DNA of 64,000 nucleotides from AP-15 sp963818695 (lineage in GTDB: Bacteria > Pseudomonadota > Alphaproteobacteria > ATCC43930 > CGMCC-115725). The notes below the pieces were generated by a model. The model was not told the origin of the DNA. It was given only the letters and a program-made list of their open reading frames with translations, and did not search any database. The position numbers and the translations under genes are program-made. Shown here piece by piece: positions 45,882-55,228 of this stretch; the first letter of the stretch is position 1; every line of letters starts with the position of its first letter. The stretch spans positions 124,001-188,000 of the forward strand of contig CAWFTG010000003.1 of NCBI GenBank assembly GCA_963818695.1, written 5' to 3'.

Positions 45882-47815
45882 TCCTGGCGACGGCCGGTCA
45901 TATCGATCATGGCAAGACCGCGCTGATCCGCGCGTTGACGGGGGTCGATGCGGACCGCTTGCCCGAGGAGAAGCGGCGCGGGCTGACGATCGATCTCGGC
46001 TTCGCCTACGCCATGTTGCCCGATGGCGCCGAGCTCGGATTTGTCGATGTTCCCGGCCACGAGCGCTTCCTGTCCAATATGCTGGCCGGCGTGCTGTCGA
46101 TCGAGCGGGTATTGCTGGTCGTCGCGGCCGATGACGGGCCGCGCCCGCAGACCCTCGAGCATCTCGATATCTTGGAGCTGATCGGGATCAACGAGATCAC
46201 GGCGGTCATCACGAAGATCGACCGGGTCGATCGCGGCCGCATCGACGCCGTGGCAGCGGAGACGGGCGCGCTGCTGGCAGCGGCGGGCTTTGCGCAACCG
46301 GCGATTTTGCCGGTGTCGAGCCGGACCGGCGAGGGGATTGCCGCTCTCGCCGGGCATCTGCAAGAAAGCGCGCATGCCGCTGCCCGCAACCGCGTGGCGG
46401 CTTCCGCATCGGGTCTGTTCCGGATGCCGATCGACCGCGCCTTTACCCTGCCCGGGATCGGTCTCGTCGTCACCGGCACGATAACGGCGGGTAGGGTGGT
46501 GCCGGGCGATCGGTTATTGCTCAGTCCACAGGGCACACCGGTGCGGGTCCGTGGATTGCACGGCCACAACCGTCCCATCGAGACCGCTGCCGCCGGTGAG
46601 CGCTGCGCGATCAATCTCGCCGGTTCGTTTCCGGAAGGCGCCGAGCCGCGTCGCGGCGACTGGATCCTCGCGGCGGAACGGCACGCGCCGACGACGCGGC
46701 TGGACCTCTCATTGCGCGTCTCGCGCTCGGCCGAAGCTCCGCTGCGCGACGGGCTGCCGGTCCATCTGCACCTCGGCACGACAGACACCGTCGGTCGGGC
46801 CGCAGTGCTCGGGTCCCGGGAGATTGCTCCGGGCGAGCGCGGCTTCGTGCAGCTGGATCTGGAGCACCCGGTCGGTGCGCTGTGCGGCGACCGGGCGGTG
46901 CTGCGCGACCACGCCGCCCGGCGCACCCTGGCGGGCGGGCGCGTCGCCGATCCGTTTGCGCCACGCCGCGGACGGCGGCAACCGGCGCGGCTCGCGGTCC
47001 TTGAGGCGCTCGCTGCGACCGACCCGGCGCAAGCGGTGGCTCGTCTGCTCGCCGTGCAAGGTGTGGTCGATCTGGCGCAATTCGCGTTGGCGCGCAACTT
47101 GGCGCCGAGCGAACTCGACCGGCTGATAGCAGCAGGCGAATTTTTGCGCGTCGGGCCGACGCGCGCTCCGGTTGCGGTGACCTCGGAGCGGCTGGCCCTG
47201 CTGGGCGACAAGATCCTCGACACGCTCGGCGCCTGGCATAAGGCGCAGCCCGACGAGCTGGGACCCAGCCGGCCGGCCCTGATCATGAAATTGCGCGGGG
47301 CGGCTCCAGGGGCAGCTCAGGAGGCGGCGCTCGACGCGGCGCTCGCCGAGCTCGCCGGCTCGGGCCGCGTCGTACGCCAGGGGCCGCTATGGCGGTTGCC
47401 CGAGCACCAGCCGCGGCTGACCCGGTCGGATGAGCGCCTCTGGGAGCGTCTTCACCCGCTGCTGGCTGGGGCGGTTCTCCGCGCGCCGCGAGTCCGCGAA
47501 CTGGCCGAAGAGCTCGGGCTCCAGCCCGAGGCGGTGGAACGCTTTCTCAAACGCGCCGAGCGGCAGGGCCTCGTCGCCCGGGTCGCCGATAACCGGTTCT
47601 TTCTGCCCGAGACCCTGGCCCGCCTCGCGGAAATCGCGCGTGAGCTCGCCGACGGCTCACCCGAGGGCACCTTCACGGCAGCGAGCTTCAAGGAGCGGTG
47701 CGGCCTCGGCCGCAATCTGGCGATTCAGATCCTCGAATACCTCGATAAGGTGGGGGCGACCCGGCGGACCGGCGACACGCGCGTCGTGCTGCGCGAAAGC
47801 GAGATGTTCACCTGA
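45878..47815 (+). CDS. selB: Selenocysteine-specific elongation factor
   Basis: A 645-residue EF-Tu-like GTPase. G1 AGHIDHGKT at 6-14, G3 DVPGHERF near 58-65, G4 ITKIDRVD, the RGLTIDLGFAY switch of SelB, domains II and III to about residue 340, then a run of four winged helices (residues ~390-645) that bind the SECIS hairpin in mRNA. The last, TFTAASFKERCGLGRNLAIQ, then EYLDKVGATRRTGD, is standard. ATGA overlap with selA. The tRNA-Sec gene begins 60 nt after its stop. Confidence 0.96.
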   Translation: MILATAGHIDHGKTALIRALTGVDADRLPEEKRRGLTIDLGFAYAMLPDGAELGFVDVPGHERFLSNMLAGVLSIERVLLVVAADDGPRPQTLEHLDILELIGINEITAVITKIDRVDRGRIDAVAAETGALLAAAGFAQPAILPVSSRTGEGIAALAGHLQESAHAAARNRVAASASGLFRMPIDRAFTLPGIGLVVTGTITAGRVVPGDRLLLSPQGTPVRVRGLHGHNRPIETAAAGERCAINLAGSFPEGAEPRRGDWILAAERHAPTTRLDLSLRVSRSAEAPLRDGLPVHLHLGTTDTVGRAAVLGSREIAPGERGFVQLDLEHPVGALCGDRAVLRDHAARRTLAGGRVADPFAPRRGRRQPARLAVLEALAATDPAQAVARLLAVQGVVDLAQFALARNLAPSELDRLIAAGEFLRVGPTRAPVAVTSERLALLGDKILDTLGAWHKAQPDELGPSRPALIMKLRGAAPGAAQEAALDAALAELAGSGRVVRQGPLWRLPEHQPRLTRSDERLWERLHPLLAGAVLRAPRVRELAEELGLQPEAVERFLKRAERQGLVARVADNRFFLPETLARLAEIARELADGSPEGTFTAASFKERCGLGRNLAIQILEYLDKVGATRRTGDTRVVLRESEMFT

Positions 47816-47875
47816 CCGAAAGAACCAGGCGCTTTGACCTTTGATCGAGCGCGAAGAACCGGCAATATCGGTCTC

Positions 47876-47969
47876 GGAAGAGCATCGGGTCCGGTGACTC
47901 GCGCGGGCTTCAAACCCGTTGGAGGGCGCCAGGCGTCCTCGGTAGGTTCGACTCCTGCCTCTTCCGCCA
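47876..47969 (+). tRNA. selC: tRNA-Sec (anticodon TCA)
   Basis: A 94-nt tRNA-Sec with encoded CCA, ending TTCCGCCA. The acceptor GGAAGAG pairs with CTCTTCC. The long D stem (CGGGT/ACTCG), anticodon arm CGGGCTTCAAACCCG, extra arm GAGGGCG CCAGG CGTCCTC and T arm GTAGG TTCGACT CCTGC follow the bacterial tRNA-Sec plan. Bacterial tRNA-Sec normally has an 8+5 acceptor/T branch. Here the 5' side has 8 plus 2 bases like E. coli, but the 3' side has only seven bases before the discriminator G, giving 7+5 with C8 unpaired. A single lost base (after CCTGC) would explain this. Confidence 0.97.
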
Positions 47970-48085
47970 ACCAGATGATCGTGACTGTCTATAACAGTCC
48001 AATAATCTGATAAACGTTCTGGATTTTTAGGGTATTCTGCTCGCAGATCTCCCTGTGCCTGGCGCCTCGGGCACCTCTTTGAGGC

Positions 48086-49057
48086 TCAATTGAACAGGTG
48101 GCAGGCGACAGCGTGGTGCGGCGCGACTTCCTTCCGCACCGGCGCCGAGACTGCGCAATGCGGCATTGCGTGCGGGCAACGTGGGTGAAAACGGCAGCCG
48201 GAAGGCGGGTCGAGCGCGCTCGGAACCTCCCCGGTAATCGTCAGCTTTTCGTGCCGCTCGTCTGGGTGGGAAGGCAAGGCTGCCGAAAACAAAGCCTGGG
48301 TATAGGGGTGGAGCGGTTTGGCGCACAGTTCGAGGCTATCGGCAAGCTCGACGATCTGGCCGAGATACATGACGGCGATCCGGTGGCTGATATGGGCGAC
48401 CGTCGCCAGATCGTGGCCGATGAAGAGATAGCTGACCCCTAGGGTCTGCTGCAGGTGCTCGAGCTGGTTCATGATTTGAGCGCGGATCGAGACATCAAGC
48501 GCCGATACCGGTTCGTCCAATACAATGAGCCGCGTGTTGGTCGCCAGGGCTCTCGCTATCGCGATCCGCTGGCGCTGCCCACCGCTGAATTCGTGGGGAA
48601 AGAGCCGCGCTAATTCAGGCTGGAGCCCGACGAGCTCGAGCACCTCCGCTATCCGCTCATCGAGCGCCTCGCGAGAGAGGTCGGTATGGATTTCCAAGGG
48701 CTCGCCGATGATGTCACCGACCCGCATGCGGGGACTGAGCGAGCTGTAGGGATCCTGGAAGACGACCTGCACTTCGCGGCGGTAACGCATCAGTTCGTCG
48801 CGCTTCAGCCCGGAGATGTCTTGGCCATCGAAGCGGATGGCTCCGGCGGTCGGTGTTTCTTGCAAGAGGATCAGCTTGGAAGTCGTCGTCTTGCCGCATC
48901 CGGATTCGCCGATCAGGCCAAGCGTCTCACCCGGGTAGATTACGGCGTCGATGCCGTCCACCGCCTTTACCCAGCCGATCTTGCGCCGCAGCAAGGCGCC
49001 GGTACTGACCGGGAAATATTTCTGGAGATTCTCCAGTTCAAGCAATGGCACCGGCAT
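48086..49057 (-). CDS. Dipeptide/oligopeptide ABC ATPase, DppF type
   Basis: A 323-residue ATPase. Walker A GESGCGKTT, Q-loop QVVFQDPYSSLSPRMRVGDI, signature EFSGGQRQRIAIARAL, Walker B LIVLDEPVSALDVS and switch GHDLATVAHISHR. The C-terminal oligopeptide-transporter domain ends GCRFHPRCPHAMPHCAVSAP with its Fe-S-like Cys set. Last gene of the five-gene transporter operon; its start overlaps dppD by 20 nt. Confidence 0.94.
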   Translation of the reverse strand: MPVPLLELENLQKYFPVSTGALLRRKIGWVKAVDGIDAVIYPGETLGLIGESGCGKTTTSKLILLQETPTAGAIRFDGQDISGLKRDELMRYRREVQVVFQDPYSSLSPRMRVGDIIGEPLEIHTDLSREALDERIAEVLELVGLQPELARLFPHEFSGGQRQRIAIARALATNTRLIVLDEPVSALDVSIRAQIMNQLEHLQQTLGVSYLFIGHDLATVAHISHRIAVMYLGQIVELADSLELCAKPLHPYTQALFSAALPSHPDERHEKLTITGEVPSALDPPSGCRFHPRCPHAMPHCAVSAPVRKEVAPHHAVACHLFN

Positions 49058-50039
49058 ACTCTACCTTCTCCGGCTGGTCGACGAGCCAGCATTTCGCGGT
49101 CCAATGCGGGCCGACACGGCGTTCATCCGGTTCTTGCTGCGCACATCGTGGCATCACGTGAGAGCAGCGCGGATGAAAGGCGCAGCCCGCCGGCAGCTGC
49201 GCCAGATTCGGAGGGTGCCCCGGGATCGCGAAAAGCGGCTCCTTGTTGCCGAGCTTTGGCATCGAGCCTAGCAAGGCCTGGGTGTAGGGGTGCTTCGAGG
49301 CACGAAACAAGTCGCGCACCGAGCCTTGCTCGACGATCTTGCCGGCATACATGACCGCCATCTTGTCGCACATCTTGGCGACGATACCGAGATTGTGGGT
49401 GACAAAGATCAGGGCGACACCGCTCTCCCGCTGAATGTCCTTCAGCACTTCCAAATATTGCGCTTGGATCGTGACATCGAGGTTGGTGGTCGGCTCGTCG
49501 GCGATGATCAGCTTTGGACCGCCGGCCATTGCAATGGCGCCGACGACGCGCTGCCGCATACCGCCGCTCATCTGGTGGGGGTATTCGCGCATTCGCACCG
49601 CCGGCGACGGAATGCGCACCGCCCCCAGTAGCTCACTAACCCGCCGACGCAATGATCGGCCGCGGAATGCGCGATGAAAATAGGCCGGCTCGGCGACCTG
49701 CCAGTAAATGCTGAACAGCGGGTTCAGCGAGGCCATCGGGTCCTGCAGGATCATCGCAATCTGCCGGCCGCGGACGCGCCGCATCTCTCGGCTCGACTTT
49801 TGCGTCAGCTCCTCCCCGGCAAATTCTATGCTGCCGCCAACGATCCGCGCTGCCGGAGGCAGGAGACCGACAACCGACAAGCAGGTCGTTGTCTTGCCGC
49901 AACCCGATTCGCCGACTAGCCCGATCGTCTCGCCTTCATTCACGGTAAAGTCGATCCCATCGACGGCTTTTACGATGCGGGCTCCGCCAAACGAAAAGTA
50001 ATGGGTCTGCAGTTCAGATACCCGGAGCAGAGGGGCCAT
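49038..50039 (-). CDS. Dipeptide/oligopeptide ABC ATPase, DppD type
   Basis: A 333-residue ATPase: Walker A GESGCGKTT, MILQDPMASLNPLFSIYWQV, MSGGMRQRVVGAIAMAG (signature), LIIADEPTTNLDVTIQ and THNLGIVAKM. The tail carries GCAFHPRCSHVMPRCAQQ with Cys residues typical of DppD. ATG 50039 gives the normal start MAPLLRVSELQTHYFSFGGA; the open frame upstream is not homologous. Confidence 0.94.
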   Translation of the reverse strand: MAPLLRVSELQTHYFSFGGARIVKAVDGIDFTVNEGETIGLVGESGCGKTTTCLSVVGLLPPAARIVGGSIEFAGEELTQKSSREMRRVRGRQIAMILQDPMASLNPLFSIYWQVAEPAYFHRAFRGRSLRRRVSELLGAVRIPSPAVRMREYPHQMSGGMRQRVVGAIAMAGGPKLIIADEPTTNLDVTIQAQYLEVLKDIQRESGVALIFVTHNLGIVAKMCDKMAVMYAGKIVEQGSVRDLFRASKHPYTQALLGSMPKLGNKEPLFAIPGHPPNLAQLPAGCAFHPRCSHVMPRCAQQEPDERRVGPHWTAKCWLVDQPEKVEYAGAIA

Positions 50040-50059
50040 TCTGGTGTTCACTCTCGGCG

Positions 50060-50986
50060 CTACATATTGCGCAGTTGCGGATCCAGGCGCACCCGCAGCC
50101 AATCGCCGAGGAGCTGCGTCGCCAGCACCACGAGCAGAATGCCGAGCCCTGGAAAAATGGTGAGCCACCAGTCGCCGACCATCAGCATCGACCGGCCGTC
50201 AGACAGCATCGACCCCCAGGCCGGCTCCGGCGGCGGTACGCCGACGCCGAGGAAGCTGAGGGAGGCTTCCGCGATGATCACGACCCCGATCGTCAGGCTG
50301 GCCAGCACCATCGTCGAGTTCAGCACGTTGGGCAGAATATGACGAAGGATCACCCTCGTGCGGCTGGCGCCGGCGATTTCGGCCAGCTTGACGAACTCGC
50401 GCTCCCGCAGGCTGAGCACCTCGCCGCGGATCACCCGAGCGTACCGGGTCCAATAGACGAGGCCCAGAATGATGATGATGTTCCACATACTCGGGCCCAC
50501 CATCGTCGCCAGAAAAATGGCGAAGACCAGGCCCGGCAGGGCAAGCCAGGCATCGGTAACGCGCATGATCACTTGGTCCACCCAGCCGCCGAGATAGCCC
50601 GCGAGTATGCCCAGGGCGGTGCCAATGCCGCCGGCGACGATGGTTCCGGTCACCCCGACGATCAGCGACACCCGTGCACCAAAAATTAGCCGGCTCAGCA
50701 CATCGCGCGACTGGAAATCGGTTCCGAGCAAGGCGTGCGCGTTGCCGCCTTCCATCCAGAAGGGCGGCTCAAAGATTTTGGCGCCTGGGATCGGCTCGGT
50801 CGGATCGTAGGGAGCGATGTAGTTGGCGAACACGGCGATCAGCACAAACGGCACCAGTATCGCCAGCGGCAATATGGGCAATCTGCCGGTCAGCCTGATC
50901 CAGCTTGGCCGAATGCTCGCGAACTCACGAACCGCGATTTCAGGCTCGGAAGACCGAGTCACTTCAAGGGTCGAAACCATTTTCAC
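50060..50986 (-). CDS. Dipeptide-type ABC permease, DppC
   Basis: A 308-residue permease with an N-terminal cytoplasmic tail and six spans. LLGTDFQSRDVLSRLIFGAR and the EAA loop SLREREFVKLAEIAGASRTR then VILRHILPNVLNSTMV are the defining DppC features. It begins directly after the stop of dppB with no spacer. Confidence 0.94.
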   Translation of the reverse strand: MKMVSTLEVTRSSEPEIAVREFASIRPSWIRLTGRLPILPLAILVPFVLIAVFANYIAPYDPTEPIPGAKIFEPPFWMEGGNAHALLGTDFQSRDVLSRLIFGARVSLIVGVTGTIVAGGIGTALGILAGYLGGWVDQVIMRVTDAWLALPGLVFAIFLATMVGPSMWNIIIILGLVYWTRYARVIRGEVLSLREREFVKLAEIAGASRTRVILRHILPNVLNSTMVLASLTIGVVIIAEASLSFLGVGVPPPEPAWGSMLSDGRSMLMVGDWWLTIFPGLGILLVVLATQLLGDWLRVRLDPQLRNM

Positions 50987-51907
50987 CTACCTGGTCAAGC
51001 GAATCCGGGGATCGATGTAGGCGTAGAGCAGATCGACGATCAAATTGATCAGCACGATCATGATGCCGGCCAGCATGACCACACCCTGCACGAGCGGGAA
51101 GTCGCGTTGAAAGATCCCCTCGTAGAGCAGCCTCCCGATGCCTGGCCAAGCAAAGATAACCTCGATGATCACTGCCGCGTTGATCATTACGACGAGGTTG
51201 ACGCCGGCCAAAGTCAGCACCGGGATCATCGCGTTCTTGAACGCGTGCACGGCAAGCACAACGTAACCGGGCAGACCCTTCAGGCGGGCCAACTTGACAT
51301 ATTCGCTGCGCAACACTTCGAGCATGCTCGACCGCGTCAGGCGCAATAGCGAGGCCGCAAAATACCAGCCCAGTGCCAGCGACGGCATGATCAGATGGTC
51401 CCAGCCGCCCTGCCCACTGGTCGGCAGCCACTGCAGCCATACCGAAAACACAAGGATCATAACCAACCCCAGCCAGAAGCCGGGAATGGACAGACCCAGC
51501 AAGGCGATGATCTTGCCGAAATTATCCCATGCGCTATTCACTCGAACGGCGGACAGGATGCCTGCCGGTATTCCAATGAAAAAAGAAATCAGAGTTGCGG
51601 CCAGGGCCAGTTGCAGAGAATTAGGCAGACGCTGGAAATAAAGCGCGCTGACCGGCATCTCGTAGTTGAACGACTTGCCGAGTTCCCCGGTAAAGACGTT
51701 CTTGACAAAGGCGAGGTATTGCACCGGCCACGGCCGGTCTAGCCCCCACTCGGAGCGCACTCGCGCCAGATCTTCTGCGCGCGCGCCGGGTTCGGCGAGT
51801 AACGTCACCGGATCGCCGGTGAGTCTGACGACAGTAAAGATCGTCAGGCTCAGTATGAACAGGGTAACGAGGGCATAAAGTGTCCGCCGCAAGATGAACT
51901 GGCCCAT
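50987..51907 (-). CDS. Dipeptide-type ABC permease, DppB
   Basis: A 306-residue six-span permease. MGQFILRRTLYALVTLFIL, the EYVKLARLKGLPGYVVLAVH then AFKNAMIPVLTL loop (EAA motif) and IIEVIFAWPGIGRLLYEGIF are typical. It follows the binding-protein genes and is the first of the permease genes. Confidence 0.95.
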   Translation of the reverse strand: MGQFILRRTLYALVTLFILSLTIFTVVRLTGDPVTLLAEPGARAEDLARVRSEWGLDRPWPVQYLAFVKNVFTGELGKSFNYEMPVSALYFQRLPNSLQLALAATLISFFIGIPAGILSAVRVNSAWDNFGKIIALLGLSIPGFWLGLVMILVFSVWLQWLPTSGQGGWDHLIMPSLALGWYFAASLLRLTRSSMLEVLRSEYVKLARLKGLPGYVVLAVHAFKNAMIPVLTLAGVNLVVMINAAVIIEVIFAWPGIGRLLYEGIFQRDFPLVQGVVMLAGIMIVLINLIVDLLYAYIDPRIRLTR

Positions 51908-51940
51908 TTCCGCCTCTCAAGCTCTTTGGCCGCCCGCGTC

Positions 51941-53554
51941 CTACTTTTCTGCCGAGGCAGTCTCGGTCAGTTGCAGATCCTCCCACGGGTAGGCATAACC
52001 GCTGGTGACGTTCGTCGGGAAGACGTCCTGCCATTTTTTCGCCGCCAGCCGCGGGCCATAGGCATTGACAAAAGCATGACGGAATACCGGTACGAAATAG
52101 TAGTTTTCCAGAATCTCCCGTTGTATCTCGGTTGCCAGATTCTGGCGTTCTTTGCGATCGGTCGAAGCAAGATACTTGGTGAATTTATCGTCCAACGGCG
52201 GCACGCAGTTGCGATCCTTGCCGTTGAAGCCGCCGCAGCGCATGAACGAGTCGTACCAATTGGACCAGGTACCGCCGACGCGGGCGGCGTTCATGATGAT
52301 CTGGACCCCCGGCCACTCTTTCATCCCCCCCTGCAGACGCTTTAAGAAGACGCCGCGTTCCATCACTTGGAGCTTCGAACGGATGCCGATGCTCTGCAGC
52401 TGTGCGACGACGCGCTCGCCGCGCGAATAATAATTCGGGACCGGGGTGATCCAGTTGACGTTGAACCCATTAGGAAAACCGGCATCAGCCATTAGTTGTT
52501 TGGCCTTGCCGAGATTGTACTCCCATTTGGGCCATTCGAGGCCGTATTCGACATCGTTGTTGATCCAGTTCCCGTCTACCAAGCCCATTCCATCGCATTC
52601 GGCTTTGTTGATTGCGTCTCGATCGACGGCGAGACTGATGGCCTGTCTCACGCGCTTATCATGAAACGGGTTCTTGGGATCCTGGAAGCCGGGGAATTCG
52701 AGCCACCAATTGCCGGAAACAACCGGTGCCAGGGTCACCTTCGGATTGCTCTTGACGCGGTCGATCAGCTCGCCGGGCACAAAATAAATGATGTCCGCTT
52801 CGCCGCGTTCGAGCATTGCGACGCGCGTCGCCGCCTCCGGGACGCTGACCATCGTGAATTTCTTGATGTGAACCGGGCGGTAGTAATCGGCGAAGGCCTC
52901 TAGCTCGAGCCGGATGCCCGGTTCCTGCGAGATGAGCTTGTAGGGGCCTGCGCCGATCGGTTTCTGCAGGAACCCGTCCTGACCGACCTTCTCATAATAT
53001 TTCGCCGGGACGGCCCAGCCGGCGCCGCTGACATTGCCGGTCCCGAGCAGGATCGGAAAATCGAGGAACGGCTCATTAAAGTGAAAGCGGACGGTGTGGT
53101 CGTCTACGATCTCGACGCCCTGGGTACGCTCATGGAGAACTTCACCCCACGCGCCGCGATAATGTTCATAGCTCCATTTGACATCCTCGGGAGTAACCGG
53201 CGTTCCGTCGTGAAATTTGGTGCCGGCTCGCAAATGGAAAGTCGCGCTTTTCGCGTCTTCGGCGAAATCATAGCCCTCGGCAAGCGCCGGATGATCATAG
53301 CGGACTTTTCGGAAATTCTTGATCAACGCGTCATGCAACGCCATCAGGAAATTGTCCGGGCTGGCGGTACCGTCGTGCTGCTGCGGGTCGAGCCAGCGCG
53401 AGGTGATATTGGTGTGCCACGCCAGCACCATTTTCCCCCTGGGAACGACTGTGGCCGCCGCTTCGGAGCTGCGCACGAAAGGGACCGCGAGCGCGGTCGT
53501 CGCCAGTGCCCCCGTCCTCAGCAGCGTGCGGCGTGTCATCGTCGTCTTCTTCAT
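51941..53554 (-). CDS. ABC peptide/substrate-binding protein (Dpp family), copy 1
   Basis: A 537-residue family 5 periplasmic binding protein. The N-terminal signal contains TMTRRTLLRTGALATTALAV, a Tat-like RR followed by a hydrophobic stretch ending near the SSEAAA cleavage. The core block ALAEGYDFAEDAKSATFHLR and FHDGTPVTPEDVKWSYEHYR fit SBP_bac_5. Start ATG 53554 has AAGGAGG upstream. It is about 80 nt from the second copy and just upstream of dppB. Confidence 0.94.
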   Translation of the reverse strand: MKKTTMTRRTLLRTGALATTALAVPFVRSSEAAATVVPRGKMVLAWHTNITSRWLDPQQHDGTASPDNFLMALHDALIKNFRKVRYDHPALAEGYDFAEDAKSATFHLRAGTKFHDGTPVTPEDVKWSYEHYRGAWGEVLHERTQGVEIVDDHTVRFHFNEPFLDFPILLGTGNVSGAGWAVPAKYYEKVGQDGFLQKPIGAGPYKLISQEPGIRLELEAFADYYRPVHIKKFTMVSVPEAATRVAMLERGEADIIYFVPGELIDRVKSNPKVTLAPVVSGNWWLEFPGFQDPKNPFHDKRVRQAISLAVDRDAINKAECDGMGLVDGNWINNDVEYGLEWPKWEYNLGKAKQLMADAGFPNGFNVNWITPVPNYYSRGERVVAQLQSIGIRSKLQVMERGVFLKRLQGGMKEWPGVQIIMNAARVGGTWSNWYDSFMRCGGFNGKDRNCVPPLDDKFTKYLASTDRKERQNLATEIQREILENYYFVPVFRHAFVNAYGPRLAAKKWQDVFPTNVTSGYAYPWEDLQLTETASAEK

Positions 53555-53632
53555 TCTATCCTCCTTATTGAACCGCAGTCGCACCACGCCAGGCCTCCAG
53601 CTGAATGTCTTCCCACGGACCATGACGCCGTA

Positions 53633-55228
53633 CTAGGCCTTTAGCTGAATGTCTTCCCAAGGATAGGCGTAGCCCGTGCTGATGAAGCTCGGGAAAACGT
53701 CCTGCCATTTGGCGGCCTCGATCCGGGGGCCGATCGCGTTCATGAAGGCGTGGCGGAACACCGGGACAAAGTAGTAGTTCTCGAGAATTCCCTTCTGGAT
53801 TTCTTCGGCCAAGTCTTTTCGCTCAGCGGGCTTGTCGGACGCTAAATACTGGTTGTACTTCGCATCGAGATCCTTGACGCAGAACGCATCGGCGGAGAGG
53901 AAACCGCCGCATTTGAACACCGCCTCGTACCAATTGGCCCAGCTGGCGCCGATGCGAGCGCCTGCCAGGATGATGTTGATACCGGGCCATTCCTTCATCC
54001 CGCCCTGCCGTCGCTTCGTGTAGACGGCGCGCTCCAAGGTCTGCATCCTGCCGCGGATGCCAATCGCTTGCAGTTGCGAGAGGATGCGCTCGCCCCGTGA
54101 ATAGTACGGCGGTGCGGGGGTCAGCCAATCGAAATTGAAGCCGTTTGGGAAGCTGGCGTCAGCCATCAATTGCTTTGCCTTGGCAATGTTGTGCTCCCAT
54201 TTCGGCCATTCGATCCCGTATTCGACATCGTCATTGATCCAATTTCCGTCGACCCTGCCGAGACCCGCGCACTCAGCTTGATTCATGGCGTCGCGATCGA
54301 TCGTAAGGCTGATCGCCTCGCGCACGCGCTTGTCGTGGAACGGGTTCTTCGGGTCCTGAAAGCCTGGGAATTCGAGCCACCAATTGCCCGATACCACCGG
54401 CGCCAGCATCATCTTCGGATCGCTCTGTACGCGCGCGACCAGCTCGCCCGGGATGAAGTAGATTATGTCCGCCTCGCCGCGCTCGAGCATTGCCACCCGT
54501 GTTGCCGCATCGGTCGCGCTGACGATCGTAAATTTCTTTATGTGAACCGGCCGGTAATAGTCTTCGAAGGCCTCGAATTCGAGCTTGGTACCCGGCTCCT
54601 GGGCCACCAGCTTGTAAGGCCCGGCGCCGATCGGGTTTTTGACGAAACCTTCCTGCCCGACCTCCTGATAATATTTCGCCGGAACTACCCAACCCGCGCC
54701 GCAGACGTTGGCGGTGCCGATCAGCCGCGGGAAGTCCAGGAACGGTTCCTTGAAATGGAACCGGATGGTACGCTCGTCCGAAATCTCCACCCCGTCGGTC
54801 CGGTCGTGCAGCACTGAAGCCCAAGCGCCGTGGTAGTGCTCGTAGCTCCACTTGACATCCTGCGGGGTGACCGCAGCGCCATTGTGAAACTTGAGGCCTG
54901 GGCGCAGTCGGAACGCGGCGCTTTTGGCGTCCTCGGCAAACTCGAAGTGCTCGGCAAGAGCCAAATGATCGAAGAGCTTCTCGCGGAAGTTCTTGATCAG
55001 CCCGTCCTGCACCACATTGAGGAAATTGTCGGGGGTGGCTCCACCGTCATGCTGCAGCGGATCGAGCCAGCGCGGCGCGATATTGGTGTGCCACGCCAGC
55101 ACCATGCTGCCGCCGGGAACCACTTTACCCGCCGCGTAAGCACCTCGGACATAGGGCGCCGTCAACGTAGTCGTCGCGAGCGCTGCAGTCCTCAACACGG
55201 CTCGCCGCGTCAGCCCGTTACCTCCCAT
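53633..55228 (-). CDS. ABC peptide/substrate-binding protein (Dpp family), copy 2
   Basis: A 531-residue paralogue of the next gene, first in the operon. Signal LTRRAVLRTAALATTTLTAP. It shares long matching stretches with copy 1 such as VVPGGSMVLAWHTNI, TRVAMLERGEADIIYF and VSGNWWLEFPGFQDPKNPFH. Mature domains are full length. The two likely differ in ligand range or arose by a tandem duplication. Upstream of the start is an intergenic stretch with no recognised promoter element. Confidence 0.94.
   Translation of the reverse strand: MGGNGLTRRAVLRTAALATTTLTAPYVRGAYAAGKVVPGGSMVLAWHTNIAPRWLDPLQHDGGATPDNFLNVVQDGLIKNFREKLFDHLALAEHFEFAEDAKSAAFRLRPGLKFHNGAAVTPQDVKWSYEHYHGAWASVLHDRTDGVEISDERTIRFHFKEPFLDFPRLIGTANVCGAGWVVPAKYYQEVGQEGFVKNPIGAGPYKLVAQEPGTKLEFEAFEDYYRPVHIKKFTIVSATDAATRVAMLERGEADIIYFIPGELVARVQSDPKMMLAPVVSGNWWLEFPGFQDPKNPFHDKRVREAISLTIDRDAMNQAECAGLGRVDGNWINDDVEYGIEWPKWEHNIAKAKQLMADASFPNGFNFDWLTPAPPYYSRGERILSQLQAIGIRGRMQTLERAVYTKRRQGGMKEWPGINIILAGARIGASWANWYEAVFKCGGFLSADAFCVKDLDAKYNQYLASDKPAERKDLAEEIQKGILENYYFVPVFRHAFMNAIGPRIEAAKWQDVFPSFISTGYAYPWEDIQLKA

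Noticed and set aside
47725..47970. Minus-strand frame over the end of selB and tRNA-Sec
   Set aside because: It covers an RNA gene and the SelB tail; it is a shadow.
47983..47999. GACTGT and ACAGTC hairpin after tRNA-Sec
   Set aside because: Only six pairs and no run of T, too weak to call a terminator.
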